From Methylomonas fluvii (GTDB taxonomy: Bacteria; Pseudomonadota; Gammaproteobacteria; Methylococcales; Methylomonadaceae), in NCBI RefSeq assembly GCF_014850975.1, contig NZ_JACXST010000001.1, forward strand, positions 1,178,001 to 1,242,000: DNA of 64,000 bases, given 5' to 3'. Every line of letters starts with the position of its first letter. The first letter of the stretch is position 1. The translations under genes were made by a program, and so were the position numbers. Under the pieces are notes generated by a model, which searched no databases, was not told the origin of the DNA, and saw nothing but the letters and a program-made list of their open reading frames with translations. This document shows positions 35,090 to 44,447 of the stretch, piece by piece.

Positions 35090-36214
35090 TTAAAATTGTT
35101 TGGAGTTTTTGCTGTTGCGGAATATCAGCGGCTTCTCCTGGTTGGACAAGGCGAGTTCGCGCGCCGAATCAATCGCGGCGTCGATTCTGTGACGTTCCGG
35201 GGATTTGCTGCACACCGGATCGGTGCTATACATATCGCCGTTGAACAAGAATGCCTGACAGCGGCAACCGCCAAAATCTTTGAGCTTCTCGTCGCAGCTG
35301 CGGCAAGGCTCCTGCATCCATTCCGTGCCGCGGAAGAAGTTGAAGGTTTTCGACTCGTTCCAGATTTCCGAAATGCTGTAGTCCTTGACGTTCGGGCAAT
35401 CTAGGCCAGGCAGTTCACGTGCCGAATGGCAGGGCAACGCGGTACCGTCCGGGGCGATGGTCAAGAAGGTGGTGCCCCAGCCGTTCATGCAGGCTTTTGG
35501 GCGGTCTTCGTAGTAGTCCGGCACCACGTAATAAATCTTCATTTTGCCGGCTACTTTTTCTTTATAAGCCTGGGCAATTTTCTCCGCTTCCTGGAATTGC
35601 TCGCGGGTAGGCAGCAAGGCGTCGCGATTCAAATGCGCCCAGCCGTAATATTGGGTGTTGGCCAGTTCCAGATAATCGGCGCCTAGGTTTTCGGCCATTT
35701 CCAGAATTTGCGGCATTTGGTGAATGTTTTCGCGATGAATCACGACGCACAGCACCATCGGATAACCGTGCTTTTTAATCAGTCTCGCCACGTCCTGTTT
35801 GTGCTGGTAAGTGGCGGTCCCGGCGATGTGATCGTTCAGTTCTTGGGTGCTGGCCTGGATACTGATCTGAATGTGGTCTAGGCCGGCTTGTTTCAACTCG
35901 ACGATTTTTTCTTCGCTCAAGCCGTAACCTGAGGTGATCAAGTTGGAGTAATAACCCAGTTCGCGCGCGTAACCGACCAATTCGGTCAAATCCTGGCGAG
36001 TAAGCGGTTCGCCGCCGGAAAATCCCAGCTGCACCGCGCCCATTTTGCGGGCTTGGCTCAATACCCGTTTCCAGTCGTCGGTGCTTAATTCGTCGGGATA
36101 TTTGGCGTAATCCAGCGGATTAGAGCAATACGGACATTGCAGTGGGCATTTATAGCTCAGCTCGGCTAACAGCCAGCGCGGCGGGGTGATATTAAGCTTG
36201 TCTGATCCAGCCAT
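35090..36214 (-). CDS. pqqE: PQQ biosynthesis radical SAM protein PqqE
   Basis: A radical SAM enzyme that forms the Glu-Tyr carbon-carbon bond in PqqA. The 374-residue protein has the CxxxCxxC cluster motif ([10 protein letters not shown], about residues 17-26), [10 protein letters not shown], and the C-terminal SPASM cysteines ([34 protein letters not shown]). It is the last gene of the pqq operon and overlaps pqqD by 23 bases, in line with the known PqqD-PqqE partnership. Confidence 0.97.
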   Translation of the reverse strand: MAGSDKLNITPPRWLLAELSYKCPLQCPYCSNPLDYAKYPDELSTDDWKRVLSQARKMGAVQLGFSGGEPLTRQDLTELVGYARELGYYSNLITSGYGLSEEKIVELKQAGLDHIQISIQASTQELNDHIAGTATYQHKQDVARLIKKHGYPMVLCVVIHRENIHQMPQILEMAENLGADYLELANTQYYGWAHLNRDALLPTREQFQEAEKIAQAYKEKVAGKMKIYYVVPDYYEDRPKACMNGWGTTFLTIAPDGTALPCHSARELPGLDCPNVKDYSISEIWNESKTFNFFRGTEWMQEPCRSCDEKLKDFGGCRCQAFLFNGDMYSTDPVCSKSPERHRIDAAIDSARELALSNQEKPLIFRNSKNSKQF

Positions 36215-36485
36215 TTTGCAATGCTACGTTCAAAAAGTTAGTGATGTCGTTGGTCAAGCCGGACGTGGCGAATTTTTCTTCCAGGTCGGTGACGATTTGC
36301 GCCAGCATCCGGGTGCCATCGCAAAGTTTGAGTATTTCTGCCGAACTTTGGTTTAACTCGACCATACCTTCGGGATACAGAATCACGTACTTTTGCTGAG
36401 CTTCTTCCCATTGCAGCCTATGCAGTGGCGAGAACTGGATGAGTTGATCGGGAGTGATGGTCATAGGGTTCCAGTATTTAAGCAA
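36192..36485 (-). CDS. pqqD: PQQ peptide chaperone PqqD
   Basis: A 97-residue RiPP-recognition protein that binds the PqqA precursor and presents it to PqqE. The family pattern is clear: [35 protein letters not shown] spread over residues 14-48, then a helical C-terminal part (IVTDLEEKF to [11 protein letters not shown]). It follows the Uma2-family gene after 12 bases and overlaps pqqE. Confidence 0.95.
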   Translation of the reverse strand: MLKYWNPMTITPDQLIQFSPLHRLQWEEAQQKYVILYPEGMVELNQSSAEILKLCDGTRMLAQIVTDLEEKFATSGLTNDITNFLNVALQNGWIRQA

Positions 36486-36497
36486 ACGCCTGGAGAA

Positions 36498-37061
36498 TCA
36501 GGTCGTTTCGATGTCTTCAAAAATTTCCGCCAGTGGTAGGCTGAGGTTCAAACTGTGCAGATGGCAGTCGACTTCGCCGAAGTAATCGTGCAATAACCAA
36601 TCGTTATCGGGAGTGCGACGGAAGCACTCGACGCGGCGCGCGTCGATGTCGACGATCAGGTATTCTTGTAACGACGCGAGCTTGCGGTAGGCAGCGAATT
36701 TGCCGCCGCGGTCGTAAGCAGCGGTCGAGTCGGATAGAACTTCGACGATCAGCGTTGGGTTGCAAATATATTGCTGGTTGCCTAGATCGCCAGGATGGCA
36801 GGATACCATCACATCAGGATAGAAAAACGCTTCGGCTGCTTCGACTTTCAATTTCAAATCGGCGATATAAGGCCGGCAAGGCGTGCCGCGTAAGCGTTGT
36901 TTCAAGGCGGACGCGATATTCAGGCTGACGACGACATGATCCTGTCGAGCTCCTGTCATCGCAAATACTTCGCCGGCGACGAACTCGTGCTTCTCGGTCT
37001 GGGTTTCCTCCCAAGCCAAAAAGTCGGTAGCACTAAAATGAAGTCGCTCGGCGGTTTGCAT
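36498..37061 (-). CDS. Uma2-family (DUF820) nuclease-like protein inside the pqq operon
   Basis: A 187-residue member of the Uma2/DUF820 family, which has a PD-(D/E)XK nuclease fold. The start at 37061 (MQTAERLHFSATDFLAW) lies 2 bases after the pqqC stop. Fold landmarks are KHEFVAGEVFAMTG, YPDVMVSC and LIVEVLSDSTAAYDRGGKF, the last carrying the expected acidic residue and E-V core. The family is greatly expanded in cyanobacteria and the function is unclear. Nothing known ties it to PQQ synthesis, so it is either an insertion that kept the operon open or an accessory gene. Confidence 0.88.
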   Translation of the reverse strand: MQTAERLHFSATDFLAWEETQTEKHEFVAGEVFAMTGARQDHVVVSLNIASALKQRLRGTPCRPYIADLKLKVEAAEAFFYPDVMVSCHPGDLGNQQYICNPTLIVEVLSDSTAAYDRGGKFAAYRKLASLQEYLIVDIDARRVECFRRTPDNDWLLHDYFGEVDCHLHSLNLSLPLAEIFEDIETT

Positions 37062-37063
37062 GG

Positions 37064-37792
37064 TTATTTTTCGATATTGAAATACGGCGGCATGTCGGCG
37101 ACATAGGCAAGATACATCGCGTCGGCCATGCTCCACAATACATCCAGTTTAAATTTCAGAATTTGCACCATGCGTTCCTGTTGCTCACGGGTTTTATACC
37201 AGTCCAGCGTCAGTTCCAGGCCGTGTTCCACGTCGCGGCGGGCTTCGGTCAGGCGTTTACGGAAGTAAGTGTAACCCTCTTGTTCGACCCAGGGATAGAC
37301 GTCGGGCCAGTTATCCAGGCGCTGTTGATGAATTTTCGGGGCGAAAAGTTCCGTCAGCGAGGAACTGGCTGCTTCGTGCCATTCCGCACGGCGGGCGAAA
37401 TTGACGTAGGCGTCCACGGCAAAGCGCACGCCGGGCAGCACGTGTTCCAGCGATGTGATTTCTTCGCGGCTTAAGCCCACCGCGATCCCCAAACGTATCC
37501 AAGCCTCGATGCCGCCTGGGTCGCCGGGATGGCCGTCGTGGTCGAGAATGCGTTGCACCCACTTGGCGCGGGTCTCCCGGTCCGGACAGTTGGCCATGAT
37601 GTTGGCGTCTTTGATCGGAATCATTACCTGATAATAAAAGCGATTGGCGACCCAGCCTTGCAGTTGCTGCTTGGTTAGTTTGCCGTCATTCATCAGCGTG
37701 TGCATCGGATGATGAATGTGGTAGAACTTTTCCATGCCGCGCAATTTAGCTTCGAATTCTTCGCGGCTCCAGGGTTGATTATCAGCAGTCAT
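37064..37792 (-). CDS. pqqC: Pyrroloquinoline-quinone synthase PqqC
   Basis: Catalyses the last step of PQQ synthesis, cofactor-free ring closure and eight-electron oxidation. The 242-residue helical protein has [19 protein letters not shown] near the start, [30 protein letters not shown] and the C-terminal [14 protein letters not shown], all characteristic. It lies 12 bases after pqqB. Confidence 0.97.
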   Translation of the reverse strand: MTADNQPWSREEFEAKLRGMEKFYHIHHPMHTLMNDGKLTKQQLQGWVANRFYYQVMIPIKDANIMANCPDRETRAKWVQRILDHDGHPGDPGGIEAWIRLGIAVGLSREEITSLEHVLPGVRFAVDAYVNFARRAEWHEAASSSLTELFAPKIHQQRLDNWPDVYPWVEQEGYTYFRKRLTEARRDVEHGLELTLDWYKTREQQERMVQILKFKLDVLWSMADAMYLAYVADMPPYFNIEK

Positions 37793-37804
37793 GTAACACC
37801 TTTG

Positions 37805-38716
37805 TTATAAGTCAATTTCCAGTCCGTCGTAAGCCACTTCGATGCCGTTGGCGTCCAGGGTTTTACGCTCCGGCGAATCTTCGTCGAGAATCGGGTTGGT
37901 GTTGTTGATATGAATCAAAATTTTCCGGGCCTTGGGTACGCCATTCAACACTTCAATCATGCCACCGGGGCCGGATTGCGGTAGATGGCCGATTTCGCGC
38001 GCATGTTTGTGGCTGATGCCGCGGGTAACCATTTCGTCGTCGGTCCAGAAGGTACCGTCTACCATCAGGCAGTCGACAGTTTGCATAGCTTTAAATACAT
38101 GCGGTTCGATTTCGCCCAAGCCTGGCGAGTAATACAGTTTTTTGCCGGTGGAAATCTGCTCGACGATCACGCCGATGTTGTCACCATCGTGCGGGTCGTG
38201 GCGGTGCGGCGAATAAGGCGGTGCCTTGCTTTTCAAAGCATGGGCATAAATCCGAATGTCGTCTATACCCGGAATCTCGAACGGCGTTTCGTCGCAGGCA
38301 ATCGGGTGATGATTGACGGTGCAATAGTCTTTCAACATATTGAAAAGCGGAAAGCCCGTGGTCAAATCCTGCTTGACCATCTCGGTGCAATACACATTCA
38401 AGGGTTTGCCTTCGCGCAGCATCAGCATGCCGGTTGTGTGGTCGATTTGGCTATCGATCAGTAGCACGGCTTTGATGCCGGTATCGCGGATGCCTTCTTT
38501 GGGCTGAATCGCAGGAAACGCTTCCAATTGGGCGCGAATGTCCGGTGAGGTATTGAACAGCAGCCAATTGCGGTTGTCCGTGCTGATCGCTATCGACGAT
38601 TGGGTGCGGGCTTTGCCGTTGAATTGGCCGTTACGCAAGCGTCGGCAATTGTCGCAGTTGCAGTTCCATTGCGGAAAACCGCCGCCGGCGCCGGCGCCGA
38701 GAACTCTAATCTTCAT
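37805..38716 (-). CDS. pqqB: PQQ biosynthesis protein PqqB
   Basis: A metallo-beta-lactamase-fold protein of 303 residues that hydroxylates the cross-linked tyrosine in the PQQ pathway. Signatures are [15 protein letters not shown] at the start with [27 protein letters not shown] in place of the classic HxHxDH motif, [10 protein letters not shown] and HINNTNPIL. It is separated from pqqA by a hairpin, so it is probably expressed less than pqqA. Confidence 0.96.
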   Translation of the reverse strand: MKIRVLGAGAGGGFPQWNCNCDNCRRLRNGQFNGKARTQSSIAISTDNRNWLLFNTSPDIRAQLEAFPAIQPKEGIRDTGIKAVLLIDSQIDHTTGMLMLREGKPLNVYCTEMVKQDLTTGFPLFNMLKDYCTVNHHPIACDETPFEIPGIDDIRIYAHALKSKAPPYSPHRHDPHDGDNIGVIVEQISTGKKLYYSPGLGEIEPHVFKAMQTVDCLMVDGTFWTDDEMVTRGISHKHAREIGHLPQSGPGGMIEVLNGVPKARKILIHINNTNPILDEDSPERKTLDANGIEVAYDGLEIDL

Positions 38717-38779
38717 GTTCGCTTAAAGGGGTTGGTGAACGAGCGGGGCATGATACGGGATTAAAAAACGCCAGGCAAA

Positions 38780-38807
38780 AAAAAGGGGCAGGAAAATGCC
38801 CCTTTTT
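38780..38807 (-). terminator. Hairpin between pqqA and pqqB
   Basis: Perfect arms AAAAAGGGGCA (38780-38790) and TGCCCCTTTTT (38797-38807) around a 6-base loop give an 11-bp stem flanked by an A run and a T run, so it works in either direction. On the pqq strand it lies 19 bases after the pqqA stop. It probably ends most transcripts after pqqA, giving the excess of precursor peptide over enzymes that is usual in pqq operons. Confidence 0.8.
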
Positions 38808-38825
38808 TATCGTCATCCCTAAGGA

Positions 38826-38900
38826 TTAACGGTTGTAGATGTACATGGTAACTTCAAAACCGAAACGCATGTCATTATAAGCTGGTGTTTCCCATTTCAT
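38826..38900 (-). CDS. pqqA: PQQ precursor peptide PqqA
   Basis: A 24-residue peptide, MKWETPAYNDMRFGFEVTMY followed by IYNR. The glutamate and tyrosine that become PQQ are Glu16 and Tyr20 in the E-x-x-x-Y motif (EVTMY). A strong ribosome-binding site (GGAGGG) lies 7 bases before the ATG. It is the first gene of pqqA-B-C-Uma2-D-E. PQQ is the cofactor of periplasmic methanol dehydrogenases, which fits the methanotroph setting. Confidence 0.97.
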   Translation of the reverse strand: MKWETPAYNDMRFGFEVTMYIYNR

Positions 38901-38962
38901 TTATATACCCTCCAGAGGTTTTGTTGTTGTGTGCGATAGCTTGATCGAGAAAGCTGCGCCGA

Positions 38963-38991
38963 AGTATACGATGAAGTTTTTCTTTGCGCAA
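38963..38991 (-). promoter_or_regulatory. Candidate promoter of pqqA
   Basis: On the minus strand TTGCGC (38986-38991) and TATACT (38963-38968, 5 of 6) are separated by 17 bases. The start would fall near 38956, leaving a leader of about 55 bases before pqqA. Seen by eye; no other candidate in this gap is as good. Confidence 0.45.
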
Positions 38992-39054
38992 CAGAGCAAT
39001 CAAACCGGAACTAACAGCGCTTTGAGCGATGTCTCTGCGCTTAAGTTCCCTGTC

Positions 39055-39843
39055 TTACCAGGACATTTTCAGCGCAAGCGCCAACAGCACAATCGCGAAG
39101 TAACGCTTCAATTTTTGTGCCGGCAAACGGTGCGCCAATTTGGCGCCCAAGGGCGCAGTAAAGATACTGGTTATTACGATGCCGGCAAAAGCGGGTAGGT
39201 AAAGATAGCCTAGGCTGCCAACCGGTAATTGGCTAACTTGCCAACCCAATACCATGTAACTGGTTGCTGCCGCCATGGCAATAGGGATTGCACAGGTGCT
39301 AGATGTGGCGACCGCGTTTTTCATCGGCAGTCCATTGCTCACCAGATAAGGTACGGTCATGGTGCCGCCGCCTATGCCTAAAATGGCTGATAGAACGCCA
39401 ATCAAAAGACCCATCGGGTAATCCAGGGAGAATCTGGCTGGATGGGATGAGGCTTTGCTGGGCTTGGGTATAGCCATTTGTACGCTGGTATATATTAGAT
39501 ACGCAACAAAAAACCAACGTAGTGAGTCGGCGCTAATATATTCGGCCAACACTGCGCCGCCAATGGCACCCAGTAGCATACTCGGGGCTAAATGCCTTGC
39601 TCGCCGCCAGTCGATGTTACCCAATTTATGGTGCGTGCGTACCGAAGCCGCCGACGTAAATATCGCAGTCGCCAGTGATGTGGCAACGGCAATCAACATA
39701 ATTTGTTCCGGATCAAACTGCTGAGTTTGGAACACCCACACCAGCACCGGCACAATCAATGCGCCGCCGCCTATACCGAACAAACCGGCAGAGATGCCGG
39801 CGAGAATGCCCAAAAAAAGGCTGGCTAAAAAAATTTCCGTCAT
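39055..39843 (-). CDS. TSUP/TauE family permease
   Basis: A sulfite exporter TauE/SafE-type membrane protein of about 262 residues, counted from ATG 39843 (MTEIFLASLFLGILAGISAG). Two similar halves each begin with a glycine-rich motif: LFGIGGGALIVPVLV and ILGIGGGTMTVPYLV. About eight helices are visible. The family moves sulfur- or carbon-containing anions, and the substrate here is not evident. It lies back to back with cca, 94 bases apart, and is not part of the pqq operon. Confidence 0.88.
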   Translation of the reverse strand: MTEIFLASLFLGILAGISAGLFGIGGGALIVPVLVWVFQTQQFDPEQIMLIAVATSLATAIFTSAASVRTHHKLGNIDWRRARHLAPSMLLGAIGGAVLAEYISADSLRWFFVAYLIYTSVQMAIPKPSKASSHPARFSLDYPMGLLIGVLSAILGIGGGTMTVPYLVSNGLPMKNAVATSSTCAIPIAMAAATSYMVLGWQVSQLPVGSLGYLYLPAFAGIVITSIFTAPLGAKLAHRLPAQKLKRYFAIVLLALALKMSW

Positions 39844-39937
39844 GATGATTAATGGCTGGGGAATAAGCAAAGCACTATGATAGCGACTCATTTATACTGT
39901 GTCTTTTGATCCATTTAAGTAGGCGAGTGGCTAAGGC

Positions 39938-41185
39938 ATGAAAACGTATCTGGTCGGCGGCGCAGTTCGCGACCGTTTGCTGGATTTTCCGGTTAAGGAG
40001 CGTGATTGGCTGGTGGTCGGTGAGACTGCGGACAGCATGCTGGCCGCCGGTTTTCGGCCGGTGGGCAAAGACTTTCCGGTATTTTTGCATCCTATTGATC
40101 ACGAAGAATATGCCTTGGCGCGTACCGAACGTAAAACTGCCCCGGGCTACAAGGGATTTGCGGTGCATGCGTCACCGGATGTGACGCTGGAAGAGGATTT
40201 ATTGCGGCGGGATTTAACCGTCAATGCGATGGCAATGACGGATGACGGCGAATTGATTGATCCGTTTAATGGTCGGCGCGATTTGGAAAACCGCATCTTG
40301 CGCCATGTATCTCCCGCTTTTAGTGAAGACCCGGTGCGGATCTTGCGTGTGGCCCGTTTCGCTGCCCGTTATGCCCATTTGGGCTTTGCTGTCGCCGAGG
40401 AAACGCTGGAATTGATGCGCAAGATGGTGGTGGCCGGCGAAGTAGATTTTCTGGTTGCCGAGCGGGTGTGGGCCGAATTACACAAAGCCTTATTGGAACG
40501 GACGCCGGCGGCGTTTTTTCAGGTACTGAAAGACTGTGGCGCATTGCAGGTGGTTTTTCCGGAGATTGACGCTTTATTCGGCGTACCGCAACCGGAGAAA
40601 TATCACCCGGAAATCGATACCGGCGTGCATTCGTTGATGGTGCTGGAGCAGGCCGCGCGGCTGTCCGATAAGGCCGAGGTGCGCTTGGCGGCTTTGCTGC
40701 ACGACTTAGGCAAGGCCTTGACCCCTAGCCAGCATTGGCCCAGCCATCATGGGCATGAGCAAAAAGGTTTGCCGGTGCTTGCCAAGTTGTGCGAGAGATT
40801 GCGGGTGCCGAACCATTTTAAGTCGCTTTGTGCGCAGGTTATGCGATATCACACCCATTGCCACCGGGCTTTGGAATTGCGGGCGGATACCTTGACCGAT
40901 ATGTTGCAAACCCTGGGCGCGTTCAAGCCCGATAGTCACTTGGCTGAATTTCTCCAGGCTTGCGAAGCCGACGCGCGCGGCCGGACCGGATTCGAAGACC
41001 GGCCCTACCCGCAAGCCGACTACATTCGCTCGGCGGCAATGGCGGCTACGGCTGTCGATACCTCGGCTGCTTTGCTGAAAGGCTTGCAAGGCGAACAGAT
41101 TGGGCTCGCCATCCGCAAGTTGCGGGCTCAAGCCGTCAACGATTACAAACAACGCTATCACCACCTAACAATTGAATCAGCATGA
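39938..41185 (+). CDS. cca: CCA-adding tRNA nucleotidyltransferase
   Basis: Adds or repairs the 3' CCA end of tRNA. The 415-residue protein has the nucleotidyltransferase motif YLVGGAVRDRLLDFPVKE at the start, the EEDLLRRDLTVNAMAM motif, and an HD phosphohydrolase domain (LLHDLGKALT, about residues 255-264), as in the E. coli-type bifunctional enzyme. The start ATG lies close after GGCGAG. It overlaps the DUF486 gene by 4 bases. Confidence 0.96.
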   Translation: MKTYLVGGAVRDRLLDFPVKERDWLVVGETADSMLAAGFRPVGKDFPVFLHPIDHEEYALARTERKTAPGYKGFAVHASPDVTLEEDLLRRDLTVNAMAMTDDGELIDPFNGRRDLENRILRHVSPAFSEDPVRILRVARFAARYAHLGFAVAEETLELMRKMVVAGEVDFLVAERVWAELHKALLERTPAAFFQVLKDCGALQVVFPEIDALFGVPQPEKYHPEIDTGVHSLMVLEQAARLSDKAEVRLAALLHDLGKALTPSQHWPSHHGHEQKGLPVLAKLCERLRVPNHFKSLCAQVMRYHTHCHRALELRADTLTDMLQTLGAFKPDSHLAEFLQACEADARGRTGFEDRPYPQADYIRSAAMAATAVDTSAALLKGLQGEQIGLAIRKLRAQAVNDYKQRYHHLTIESA

Positions 41186-41532
41186 ATGCCATCCTGATCT
41201 CCGCCGGCTTATTGATTTGCAGCAACGTCTTTATGACCTTTGCCTGGTACGCGCACCTGAAGGAACTGAATAACAAACCCTGGTTGTTGGCCGCATTCGT
41301 CAGTTGGGGCATCGCGCTGTTCGAATATCTGTTACAAGTGCCCGCCAATCGCATCGGTTACACGCAGTGCAGTGTCGCCCAGCTGAAAATTATGCAGGAA
41401 GTGATTGCGTTGAGCGTCTTTGTACCGTTCTCGGTGTATTACATGAAAGAGCCGTTGAAACTGGATTATCTCTGGGCCGGGCTATGTTTGCTGGGCGCGG
41501 TATTTTTTATGTTCAGAGCCAAATTAAGCTGA
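41182..41532 (+). CDS. DUF486 small membrane protein
   Basis: A 116-residue protein with four hydrophobic helices, matching the DUF486 family of the drug/metabolite transporter superfamily. Visible landmarks are NVFMTFAWYAHLKEL and the long conserved segment EYLLQVPANRIGY. No substrate is known. It begins inside the cca stop codon, so translation is coupled. Confidence 0.88.
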   Translation: MNAILISAGLLICSNVFMTFAWYAHLKELNNKPWLLAAFVSWGIALFEYLLQVPANRIGYTQCSVAQLKIMQEVIALSVFVPFSVYYMKEPLKLDYLWAGLCLLGAVFFMFRAKLS

Positions 41533-41573
41533 AATTGAACGGAATGGAATAACAATAATAATGGGTGAACAGC

Positions 41574-42440
41574 ATGCTTAGTTACCGCCACGGGTTCCAC
41601 GCCGGCAATTTTGCCGATGTTTTAAAGCACAGTCTGCTGACGCTGGCGATCAGCGCCTTGAAACAGAAAGACAAACCATTTGTTTACATCGATACCCACG
41701 CCGGTGCCGGTAAATATTCTTTTAAATCCGAGTTTGCCCAAAAAACCGGCGAATACCAGCAAGGCATCGCCAAACTTTGGGATAGTCAGGACCCACCGCC
41801 GGAATTAAAAGACTATCTATCTGCGGTACGCGCAGAAAACACCGGACGGCAATTGGTGCGCTATCCCGGCTCGCCGCAATTGGTAAAACGCTTGGTCCGG
41901 GCGCAAGACCGATTGGTATTGTCGGAATTGCACAGTAGCGATGTCGAAGCCCTTCAACAATTGTTCGCCGGCGACAAGCAGGTCAGCGTCTCCAAGGAAG
42001 ACGGCTTGCAAACCTTGAGCAAGAAATTACCACCTATCCAAAAACGCGGCTTGATTCTGATCGATCCCAGTTACGAAATGCGCGACGAATACAAAAAAAT
42101 CGTTGCGGCTCTAACCACCGCACATAAGCACTTTGCTACCGGTATTTATGCGCTGTGGTATCCGGTCATCGACCGCACGGCCACTGAAAACTTCATGCGG
42201 CAATTGGAGCAAAGCGGCATTCCTCGCCAGTTGCGCATCGAGCATTGCATAGCCGATGACGGGCCGGGGCGCGGCATGACCGGTTCCGGCATGTTATTTA
42301 TCAATCCGCCGTGGCAACTGGATAGCCAAGCGGAAGCCTTGTTGCCTTGCTTGAATCAAGCTTTGGCCGGTGGCCAGGGGCGTTGGCGGGTAGAGTGGCA
42401 GGTGCCTGAATCGACAGTGGCAACCGCCGTAAGGAATTAG
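41574..42440 (+). CDS. rlmJ: 23S rRNA A2030 N6-methyltransferase RlmJ
   Basis: Methylates adenine 2030 of 23S rRNA. From ATG 41574 it has 288 residues (E. coli 280). The N-terminus LSYRHGFHAGNFADVLKH is diagnostic, and the methyltransferase motif is ILIDPSYEMRDEY (DPSY variant of DPPY). The end shows GSGMLFINPPWQLD. The in-frame codon at 41565 overlaps the GGGTGA ribosome-binding site and is rejected as the start. Confidence 0.95.
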   Translation: MLSYRHGFHAGNFADVLKHSLLTLAISALKQKDKPFVYIDTHAGAGKYSFKSEFAQKTGEYQQGIAKLWDSQDPPPELKDYLSAVRAENTGRQLVRYPGSPQLVKRLVRAQDRLVLSELHSSDVEALQQLFAGDKQVSVSKEDGLQTLSKKLPPIQKRGLILIDPSYEMRDEYKKIVAALTTAHKHFATGIYALWYPVIDRTATENFMRQLEQSGIPRQLRIEHCIADDGPGRGMTGSGMLFINPPWQLDSQAEALLPCLNQALAGGQGRWRVEWQVPESTVATAVRN

Positions 42441-42442
42441 CC

Positions 42443-42907
42443 ATGATCAGAAAGAATCTTGACTTGATCATCGTCGGTTTTGTGGTACTCGCTATCGTCA
42501 TGTACGATGTGACGCTGGAGCTGCTAGGTGAATTGATGCACCTGATGTTCGAAGGATTTCATGTGGCCTTCGAGTACGTCGAATTAGGCATTGAAGAAGC
42601 CGTCGAATTGGTATTCCATGTTTTGGATATCGGCGAAATCATCGAGTATTTATTCGAGTCCGACCGCCACGGTAGCCAAGTGGTGACGTTCTATATTTTG
42701 TTGAGCATCGCCTGGTTTGGTTTTTATCGGCTCTCGAAATTTGTACCGCGGCTTTGGGAGTCTATTAAGCAATGGTCGCTTAATACCTGGGTGCGGCGGA
42801 AGACCGAATTAGAGTTGTATTGGCTGTCGCTGACGATAAGGGACAAGATGGCTATTGCTTTTACTGCCGTGGCTGTTGCTTATATCGCGTCATTTTTCGT
42901 GATGTGA
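42443..42907 (+). CDS. Unknown three-helix membrane protein
   Basis: No family recognised. The 154-residue protein has hydrophobic helices at about 6-24, 82-98 and 136-153. Between the first two lies a strongly acidic amphipathic stretch (residues about 25-75, many Glu with regular Leu/Val/Phe). A basic, tryptophan-rich loop (WESIKQWSLNTWVRRK) precedes the last helix. It starts 2 bases after rlmJ and is probably cotranscribed with it. The acidic helix could lie on the membrane surface or bind a partner. Confidence 0.8.
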   Translation: MIRKNLDLIIVGFVVLAIVMYDVTLELLGELMHLMFEGFHVAFEYVELGIEEAVELVFHVLDIGEIIEYLFESDRHGSQVVTFYILLSIAWFGFYRLSKFVPRLWESIKQWSLNTWVRRKTELELYWLSLTIRDKMAIAFTAVAVAYIASFFVM

Positions 42908-42950
42908 TTGCGTGCATCGTTGACGAAACCGTTTTATTTTTAATTTTCTT

Positions 42951-44390
42951 ATGCCATTACTAGAACAAGTTACCCAATCCATTCTTGCCGGCAACGGCCT
43001 GCAAACCCAGGACGTCGACCGGGTGATGGCGGTTTTACTCAGTGCACCTGTCGATGCGGCGGATATTTATTTTCAGTCCAGCCATTTCGAGTCCTGGTCC
43101 ATGGAGGGCGGCATTATCAAGGAAGGTAGTCATTCCATAGAACACGGCGCCGGGGTGCGCGTGGTGAGCGGCGATAAGACCGGCTTTGCTTACAGCGACC
43201 GCATCGAATTGCCGATTCTGCTGGAGGCCGCCAACAACGTGAAAGCCATTGTCAGACACGGTCAGCAGGCGCGGCGCCAGATCGAAGTCGCCAAGAGTTG
43301 GCCGCAGTTATACCAGCCACTCAATCCGTTAAAGTCGCTGGATGATCAGGCAAAAATCGACTTACTGAAACGTGTCGATAGCGAAACCCGCAAGCAGGAC
43401 AGCCGCATCGAAGAAGTGATGGTCAGTCTGATTGCGGCTTATGACAGTGTGTTGATTGCCAACCAGGACGGTTCTTTGGCTGCCGATGTGCGGCCTTTGG
43501 TGCGCATGAACGTGACGGTGATCATGGTCGAAAACGGTCGCCGCGAGCAGGGCAGCATGGGTGGCGGCGGGCGCAGCGATTACAGTTTCTTTCTGGAAAA
43601 TGATCGGGCTTTTGAATATGGTCGCGAAGCGGTGCGTTTAGCTCAGGTTAATTTACAGGCCCAGGAAGCGCCGGCCGGCAATATGACGGTGGTATTGGGA
43701 CCAGGCTGGCCGGGGATTTTGCTGCACGAAGCTATCGGACACGGCTTGGAAGGCGATTTCAACCGCAAAGGCACGTCAGCGTTTAGTGGCCGAGTCGGCG
43801 AGCGGGTGGCGTCGGATTTATGCACCGTGGTGGATGACGGTACGCTGGTTGGCCGGCGCGGCTCCTTGAATATCGACGACGAAGGCACGCCCACCGAAAA
43901 TACCGTACTCATCGAAAAAGGTATTTTAAAGGGCTATATGCAAGACAAACTCAATGCGCGTTTGATGGGCGTGAAACCCACCGGCAATGGCCGTCGCGAG
44001 TCGTATGCGCATTTGCCGATGCCGCGCATGACCAATACCTACATGCTGCCGGGGCAGAGCGATCCGGAAGAAATTATCCGCTCCGTGAAGAAAGGCTTGT
44101 ACGCCCGTAACTTTGGCGGCGGCCAAGTGGATATTACCTCCGGCAAATTCGTATTTTCCACCAGCGAAGCTTATCTGATCGAAGACGGCAAAATTACCCG
44201 CCCAGTGAAAGGCGCCACGCTAATTGGTAATGGTCCGGACGTGTTGACCAAAGTATCGATGGTCGGTAACGACATGGCTTTGGATAGCGGCGTCGGTACT
44301 TGCGGCAAGGACGGGCAAAGTGTGCCGGTCGGCGTCGGTCAGCCCACCTTGAAAATCGATGGTCTAACCGTCGGCGGCACCAGCGTTTAA
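42951..44390 (+). CDS. tldD: Metalloprotease subunit TldD
   Basis: With PmbA/TldE it forms a zinc protease that degrades unfolded peptides and matures some ribosomal peptides. At 479 residues it is full length. The zinc motif HExxxH is at residues 259-264 ([13 protein letters not shown]), with the family segments [16 protein letters not shown] and the glycine-rich C-terminal tail ([20 protein letters not shown]). pmbA follows after 57 bases; adjacency of the two partners is common but not universal. Confidence 0.96.
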   Translation: MPLLEQVTQSILAGNGLQTQDVDRVMAVLLSAPVDAADIYFQSSHFESWSMEGGIIKEGSHSIEHGAGVRVVSGDKTGFAYSDRIELPILLEAANNVKAIVRHGQQARRQIEVAKSWPQLYQPLNPLKSLDDQAKIDLLKRVDSETRKQDSRIEEVMVSLIAAYDSVLIANQDGSLAADVRPLVRMNVTVIMVENGRREQGSMGGGGRSDYSFFLENDRAFEYGREAVRLAQVNLQAQEAPAGNMTVVLGPGWPGILLHEAIGHGLEGDFNRKGTSAFSGRVGERVASDLCTVVDDGTLVGRRGSLNIDDEGTPTENTVLIEKGILKGYMQDKLNARLMGVKPTGNGRRESYAHLPMPRMTNTYMLPGQSDPEEIIRSVKKGLYARNFGGGQVDITSGKFVFSTSEAYLIEDGKITRPVKGATLIGNGPDVLTKVSMVGNDMALDSGVGTCGKDGQSVPVGVGQPTLKIDGLTVGGTSV

Positions 44391-44447
44391 TGCCTCGGGC
44401 CGTTCGGCTTTGGCTCACACCTGCAATCGAATTCTAAGAGACTTACC

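Noticed and set aside
36814-37014. Alternative frame in the Uma2 gene region
   Set aside because: Arg-rich overlapping frame without a start site; the Uma2 frame is clearly the coding one.
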